A stretch of DNA of 64,000 bases, from positions 1-64,000 of the forward strand of contig AEPI01000044.1 of NCBI GenBank assembly GCA_000193795.2, read 5' to 3'. This document shows positions 59,813-64,000 of this stretch, one piece after another (the stretch's first letter is position 1; the number at the start of each line of letters is the position of its first letter). Position numbers and translations under genes: made by a program. The stretch is from Neisseria lactamica NS19 (GTDB lineage Bacteria > Pseudomonadota > Gammaproteobacteria > Burkholderiales > Neisseriaceae). The notes below the pieces were generated by a model, which saw nothing but the letters and a program-made list of their open reading frames with translations, had not been told where the DNA came from and ran no database searches.

Positions 59813-61798
59813 ATGGCTAAAAACAACCAATACAGCGAATCCAGCATCACCGTTCTCAAAGGCTTGGAGCCGGTCAAAGAACGTCCCGGTATGTACACCC
59901 GCACCGACAGCCCGACACACATCTGCCAAGAAGTCATCGACAACGCGGCGGACGAGGCGTTGGGCGGTTTCGCGACTGCAATCGACGTGCAAATTCATGA
60001 AGACGGTTCGCTTTCCGTGCACGACAATGGGCGCGGCATTCCCGTCGGTCTGCACCCTGAAGAAGGCGTACCCGTGGTCGAACTCGTGTTTACCCGTCTG
60101 CACGCGGGCGGCAAGTTCAACAAAAAAGACGGCGGCAGCGCGTATGCCTTTTCAGGCGGCCTGCACGGCGTGGGCGTGTCCGTCACCAACGCCCTTTCCA
60201 CCCGCCTTGAAGTAACGGTCAAACGCGAAGGCAAAATCCACCGCATCGTGTTTGCCGGCGGCGACGTGGTCGAACCGTTGGCACAAGTGGGCAAATGCGC
60301 CGTCAAAGACAGCGGTACAGAAGTGCGCGTTTGGCCGGACGGTAAATATTTTGAAAGCCCGAATTACAGCATTCCCGAACTCGAACGCCTGCTGCGCGCC
60401 AAAGCCGTGCTGCTGCCGGGCGTGCGCGTTTCCCTGACCCGTCCGGTCAAAGGCGAAGACGAAGCACACACCCAAACTTGGCACTACCCCGACGGTCTGA
60501 AAAGCTATCTGACCGACCTGATTGCCGACGCGCAAGAAGCCGTGCCGCTGTTTTCCTGCGAAAACTACATTTCAGACGACCACAACGGCGATTTCAGCAT
60601 CGGCGAAGGCGCCGCATTTGCCCTGACTTGGCTGGAAGAAGGTTCGTGCGCCAATGAAAGCTACGTCAACCTCATCCCCACCCCGCTGGGCGGCACGCAC
60701 GAAGCGGGCTTGAAACAAGCCGTGTTCAACGCCGTCAATAACTTCATCAATCTGCACAACCTCCTACCGCGCGGCGTGAAAGTGCAAAGTGATGATGTGT
60801 TCGGCAAAACCGCCTTCGTCCTCTCCGCCCGCGTCCTCGACCCGCAGTTCCAAGGTCAGACCAAAGACAAACTGACCAACCGCGACGCGCTGAAACTCGT
60901 CGCCGCCGTATCGGGCGACCCTTTGGAATTGTGGCTGAACCAAAACGTGGACTTCGGCAAAAAAATCGCCGAACTCGCCATCCGTCAGGCACAGGCGCGG
61001 ATGCGTTCGGTTAAAAAAATCGAAAAGAAAAAAGGCAGCGGCGTCGCCGTCCTGCCCGGCAAACTGACCGACTGCGAAAGCGAAGACATCCGCGAAAACG
61101 AACTCTTCCTCGTCGAAGGCGATTCCGCAGGCGGCTCCGCCAAACTCGCCCGCGACAAAGCCACCCAAGCCATCCTGCCCCTGCGCGGCAAAGTGCTCAA
61201 CAGCTTTGAAGTCCATCCCGACCAACTCTTCGGCAACGCCGAAATCCACGACATTTCCGTCGCCATCGGCGTCGATCCGCACGGCATCAACGACAATCCC
61301 GATTTAAGCGGTCTGCGCTACGGCAAAATCGCCATCCTGTCCGATGCCGACGTGGACGGCTCGCATATTCAAGTTTTGCTGCTGACCTTATTCTACCGCC
61401 ACTTCCCGAAACTGGTTGCCGACGGACACATCTACGTCGCCCAGCCGCCGCTGTTCCGCGTCGATGTCAACGCACAAGGCAAAAGCAAACCTGCCCGCAA
61501 ATTCTACGCCCTCGACCAAAACGAACTCGACAGCATTTTGGAGCGGCTGCAAAAAGAAGGCGTCAAAGAAACCGCCTATTCCATCAGCCGTTTCAAGGGC
61601 TTGGGCGAAATGAACCCCGACCAGCTCAAAGACACCACCATGCACCCTGACACCCGCCGCCTGTTGCAGGTGCAAATCCCCGAAGGCGCGGATGACGAGA
61701 CGCGCGACATCTTCGTCAAACTGATGGGCAAAGGCGAAGCCGCCGCCCGCCGCGCTTGGATGGAACGCGAAGGCGATACGGCGGAATTGGATATTTGA
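59813..61798 (+). CDS. parE: DNA topoisomerase IV subunit B
   Basis: ParE is the ATPase subunit of topoisomerase IV, which separates daughter chromosomes. The 661-residue protein has the GHKL ATP site (EVIDNAADEALGG, HDNGRGIP, GGLHGVGVSVTNALS), the transducer domain with a conserved Lys, and the TOPRIM motifs EGDSAGGSAK and DADVDGSHI. RFKGLGEMNPDQL is near the C-terminus. Its length matches ParE rather than GyrB. An uptake-sequence hairpin (61823-61858) follows. Confidence 0.95.
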   Translation: MAKNNQYSESSITVLKGLEPVKERPGMYTRTDSPTHICQEVIDNAADEALGGFATAIDVQIHEDGSLSVHDNGRGIPVGLHPEEGVPVVELVFTRLHAGGKFNKKDGGSAYAFSGGLHGVGVSVTNALSTRLEVTVKREGKIHRIVFAGGDVVEPLAQVGKCAVKDSGTEVRVWPDGKYFESPNYSIPELERLLRAKAVLLPGVRVSLTRPVKGEDEAHTQTWHYPDGLKSYLTDLIADAQEAVPLFSCENYISDDHNGDFSIGEGAAFALTWLEEGSCANESYVNLIPTPLGGTHEAGLKQAVFNAVNNFINLHNLLPRGVKVQSDDVFGKTAFVLSARVLDPQFQGQTKDKLTNRDALKLVAAVSGDPLELWLNQNVDFGKKIAELAIRQAQARMRSVKKIEKKKGSGVAVLPGKLTDCESEDIRENELFLVEGDSAGGSAKLARDKATQAILPLRGKVLNSFEVHPDQLFGNAEIHDISVAIGVDPHGINDNPDLSGLRYGKIAILSDADVDGSHIQVLLLTLFYRHFPKLVADGHIYVAQPPLFRVDVNAQGKSKPARKFYALDQNELDSILERLQKEGVKETAYSISRFKGLGEMNPDQLKDTTMHPDTRRLLQVQIPEGADDETRDIFVKLMGKGEAAARRAWMEREGDTAELDI

Positions 61799-61822
61799 AC
61801 CGTGATTGCCGCATACGAAAAA

Positions 61823-61858
61823 ATGCCGTCTGAAACCACATCGGTTTTCAGACGGCAT
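61823..61858. terminator. Uptake-sequence terminator, parE / proQ
   Basis: Inverted uptake sequences at 61823-61834 and 61847-61858 with flanking A and T runs, between convergent genes. Confidence 0.8.
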
Positions 61859-61872
61859 TTCGTTTGGGGGAT

Positions 61873-62298
61873 TTATTCTGCTGCGGAAGATTCGGCTGCT
61901 TCGGCTTCAACAGACGGCGTTTCGGCGGCAGCTTGGGCGGACTGCTGTTGCAAAGCCTGCTGCACGAAAGGATGATTTTGCGCGATTGCCTGTTCTTCGG
62001 GGGTAACTTCGCCTTTGAAACGGTTGTTCAGGTCGAAGCGTTTGCCGCCGCGCGCCAATGCTTTCAGATAACGCGGACGGCGGCAGTGGTTGGCAAGGAC
62101 GCGTGCAATCAGTGCGGCATCGTATTGCGGCAAAGCGGCAATCAAATCCTGATCGATGCCGAGTGCCAACGGTTTAAATCGTTTGAATACATCGTATTTG
62201 CCGTAGATGTGGTCGGCAATCATTTCGGTCTGTTTCTTTTTGCTCATAGTTTGGACGGCGGATTTCAGTGCCGCACCCAAAGCGGTTTCTTGTGTCAT
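61873..62298 (-). CDS. proQ: ProQ/FinO-domain RNA chaperone
   Basis: A 141-residue minimal ProQ protein. Neisserial ProQ binds many structured small RNAs and mRNA 3' ends and stabilises them. The FinO domain covers about 8-108, including RFKPLALGIDQDLIAALPQ, NHCRRPRYLKALARGGKRFDL and the basic patches. A short acidic Ala-rich tail replaces the long linker and Tudor domain of E. coli ProQ. ATG 62298 lies 17 bases after the AGGAATG on the reverse strand, which is rather far. Confidence 0.92.
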   Translation of the reverse strand: MTQETALGAALKSAVQTMSKKKQTEMIADHIYGKYDVFKRFKPLALGIDQDLIAALPQYDAALIARVLANHCRRPRYLKALARGGKRFDLNNRFKGEVTPEEQAIAQNHPFVQQALQQQSAQAAAETPSVEAEAAESSAAE

Positions 62299-62389
62299 TT
62301 CGGTTGCATTCCTCTAAACAAACCCGTGCGTCAAGGCGGCACGGCAATGCTGGGTATTCTATTATAAAGTCCGTGTTTTGGCTAAATTT

Positions 62390-63490
62390 TTATTTGTTTG
62401 AAAGGGTAATGTCGGGCGTATTAACCCGAACGTCGGCATTTTGCGCGCGATGGCGCAGGGCGTGGTCGATGAGAACTAACGCGAGCATGGCTTCTGCAAT
62501 CGGCGCGGCGCGCAGTCCGACGCAGGGGTCGTGTCTGCCGTGGGTGGCGAGTTCGACGGGGTCGCCGTTGATATCGATGCTGCGGCGCGGCGTGGCGATG
62601 GAGCTGGTGGGTTTGATGGCGATATTGACGCGGATGTCTTGTCCGGTGCTGATGCCGCCGAGGATGCCGCCGGCGTGGTTGGACAGGAAGCCTTGCGGGG
62701 TCAGTTCGTCGCCGTGTTCGCTGCCGCGTTGCGTTACGCTGCCGAAGCCCGCACCGATTTCCACGCCTTTGACGGCGTTGATGCCCATCATCGCGTAGGC
62801 GATTTCGGCATCGAGGCGGTCGAAAACGGGTTCGCCCAAGCCGACGGGAACGTTGGCGGCTTCGATATGCAGTTTCGCGCCGACAGAATCCAAGGATTTG
62901 CGCACGCTGTCCATATAGTGTTCCAGCTCGGCGATTTGGCTTTGGTTGGCGGCAAAAAAAGGATTTTGGGAAATATGTTCGCAGCCTTCAAACCGGATTT
63001 CTTTTTCGCCGACTTGGGTAACGTAGGCGGTGATTTCCGTGCCGAATTTTTCTTTCAGCCATTTTTTGGCGACGGCTCCGGCGGCAACGCGGGCGGCGGT
63101 TTCGCGGGCGGAACTTCTGCCGCCGCCGCGATAATCGCGTATGCCGTATTTGTGCCAATAGGTATAGTCGGCGTGGCCCGGGCGGAAACTTTGGGCGATG
63201 TTGCCGTAGTCTTTGCTGCGCTGGTCGGTATTGCGGATTAAGAGGGCGATGGGGGTGCCGGTGGTTTTGCCTTCAAATACGCCGGAGAGGATTTCGACTT
63301 GGTCGGCTTCGCGGCGTTGGGTAACGTGGCGGCTGGTGCCGGGTTTGCGCCGGTCGAGGTCGGCTTGGATGTCTGATTCGGTCAATGCCAGTCCGGGCGG
63401 GCAGCCGTCGATGATGCAGCCTAAGCCTGCGCCGTGGCTTTCGCCGAACGTGGTAACGGTAAAGAGTTGTCCGAAAGTGTTGCCTGCCAT
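62390..63490 (-). CDS. aroC: Chorismate synthase
   Basis: AroC forms chorismate, the precursor of aromatic amino acids, folate, ubiquinone and 4-hydroxybenzoate, with reduced FMN. The 366-residue protein carries the signatures [33 protein letters not shown] and [23 protein letters not shown] lies just before ATG 63490. It is a single gene between proQ and trmA. It provides the likely source of the aryl-polyene starter unit, but so does any chorismate-making cell. Confidence 0.96.
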   Translation of the reverse strand: MAGNTFGQLFTVTTFGESHGAGLGCIIDGCPPGLALTESDIQADLDRRKPGTSRHVTQRREADQVEILSGVFEGKTTGTPIALLIRNTDQRSKDYGNIAQSFRPGHADYTYWHKYGIRDYRGGGRSSARETAARVAAGAVAKKWLKEKFGTEITAYVTQVGEKEIRFEGCEHISQNPFFAANQSQIAELEHYMDSVRKSLDSVGAKLHIEAANVPVGLGEPVFDRLDAEIAYAMMGINAVKGVEIGAGFGSVTQRGSEHGDELTPQGFLSNHAGGILGGISTGQDIRVNIAIKPTSSIATPRRSIDINGDPVELATHGRHDPCVGLRAAPIAEAMLALVLIDHALRHRAQNADVRVNTPDITLSNK

Positions 63491-63600
63491 ATTTTCCCTC
63501 TGTCGGCGGTATGTTGGAGACGGCGGATTTTAGCATAAAAGCCGGCGGGAAACGGTTTATATGCCGGTAAAGGGGTTGCGTATTTTGCAGTGAATCGGCT

Positions 63601-63606
63601 TATAAT
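63601..63606 (+). promoter_or_regulatory. -10 box of the trmA promoter
   Basis: TATAAT at 63601-63606, 27 bases before the trmA ATG. No convincing -35 at 16-18 bases upstream. Confidence 0.4.
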
Positions 63607-63632
63607 CCGGTCTGATTTTTCAGGATAGCGAT

Positions 63633-64000
63633 ATGAATGACTACGCGCAGCAGCTTCAAGGTAAAAAAGACCGCCTTAAAACCCTTTTTGCAGATTTGGA
63701 TGTTCCCGAGTGGGAAGTGTACGAATCTCCGGACAAACATTACCGTATGCGTGCCGAGTTCCGTATTTGGCACGAAGGCGGTGAAATGTTTTACGCTATG
63801 TTTGAAAAAGGGCAGAAGGCCGGCGGGGCAAGCCTGATCCGTTGCGACCGCTTCGATGCTGCTTCCGAGGCCGTCAACCGCCTGATGCCCGAATTGATCG
63901 CCCTTGCCGCCCAATCTGCCGAACTGAGAAACCGTTGGTATGCCGTCGAATTTCTGTCTACGCTCGGCGGAGAAATGCTGGTTACTATGATTTACCACAA
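63633..64000 (+). CDS. trmA: tRNA (uracil-54-C5)-methyltransferase TrmA, N-terminal part
   Basis: The first 122 codons of TrmA, which makes ribothymidine at position 54 of tRNAs using S-adenosylmethionine. The start MNDYAQQLQGKKDRLKTLF and the RMRAEFRIWHEGGEMFYAMF region match the N-terminal domain of the family. The catalytic domain lies beyond the window. AGGATAGCG precedes ATG 63633. Confidence 0.9.
   Translation, partial: MNDYAQQLQGKKDRLKTLFADLDVPEWEVYESPDKHYRMRAEFRIWHEGGEMFYAMFEKGQKAGGASLIRCDRFDAASEAVNRLMPELIALAAQSAELRNRWYAVEFLSTLGGEMLVTMIYH

Overview
This window is chromosomal DNA from a human-associated Neisseria. The strongest evidence is dozens of copies of the 12-base AT-type DNA uptake sequence (ATGCCGTCTGAA), many in inverted pairs that form terminators. 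It also carries Correia repeat elements, a dRS3 repeat, the mtrF / mtrR-mtrCDE efflux locus, lctP-gdhR-gdhA and the lipooligosaccharide genes lgtF-rfaK. The species cannot be fixed from sequence alone. An apparently intact aryl-polyene pigment cluster, and two TonB receptor genes between mtrE and lctP, point to a commensal close to N. meningitidis (for example the N. lactamica / N. polysaccharea / N. cinerea group) rather than the gonococcus. This species call is inference.

Layout. 1-642: Correia fragment and non-coding DNA. 643-7001: PepSY membrane protein, recC, mtrF. 7333-14430: a small unknown gene, mtrR, and the divergent mtrCDE efflux operon. 14538-19030: two TonB-dependent receptors, one siderophore-type and one OprC-like copper receptor with a His-rich loop. 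19210-23667: lactate permease, its GntR-family regulator, a full Correia element and glutamate dehydrogenase. 24050-27556: thyA, apbE, a small membrane protein and a sodium symporter. 27790-29763: rfaK, lgtF and a CAU tRNA.

29817-45015: an aryl-polyene (APE) biosynthesis and export locus in four blocks. Reverse strand: ligase-dehydratase fusion, glycosyltransferase, acyltransferase, thioesterase, LolA-like carrier, MMPL exporter, lipoprotein, ketosynthase. Forward strand: a phosphopantetheinyl transferase. Reverse strand: dehydratase, ketoreductase, ketosynthase. Forward strand, divergent: chain-length-factor-like protein, acyltransferase, two acyl carrier proteins, a membrane protein and a DUF2199 protein. 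The gene order within blocks follows the enterobacterial apeC-G, apeH-O and apeP-R order, but the blocks are rearranged. The expected product is a 4-hydroxyphenyl polyene fatty acid anchored in the outer membrane.

45035-64000: mostly core housekeeping genes (ubiD, an AsmA-family gene, folP, glmM, dedA, ansA, tatD, prfA, ldhA, serS, rppH, parE, proQ, aroC, start of trmA). Two AT-rich probable acquisitions interrupt them: an orphan Imm26-like gene after glmM, and a 54-residue membrane peptide gene after prfA. All recognised genes are intact; the only truncation is trmA at the window end.
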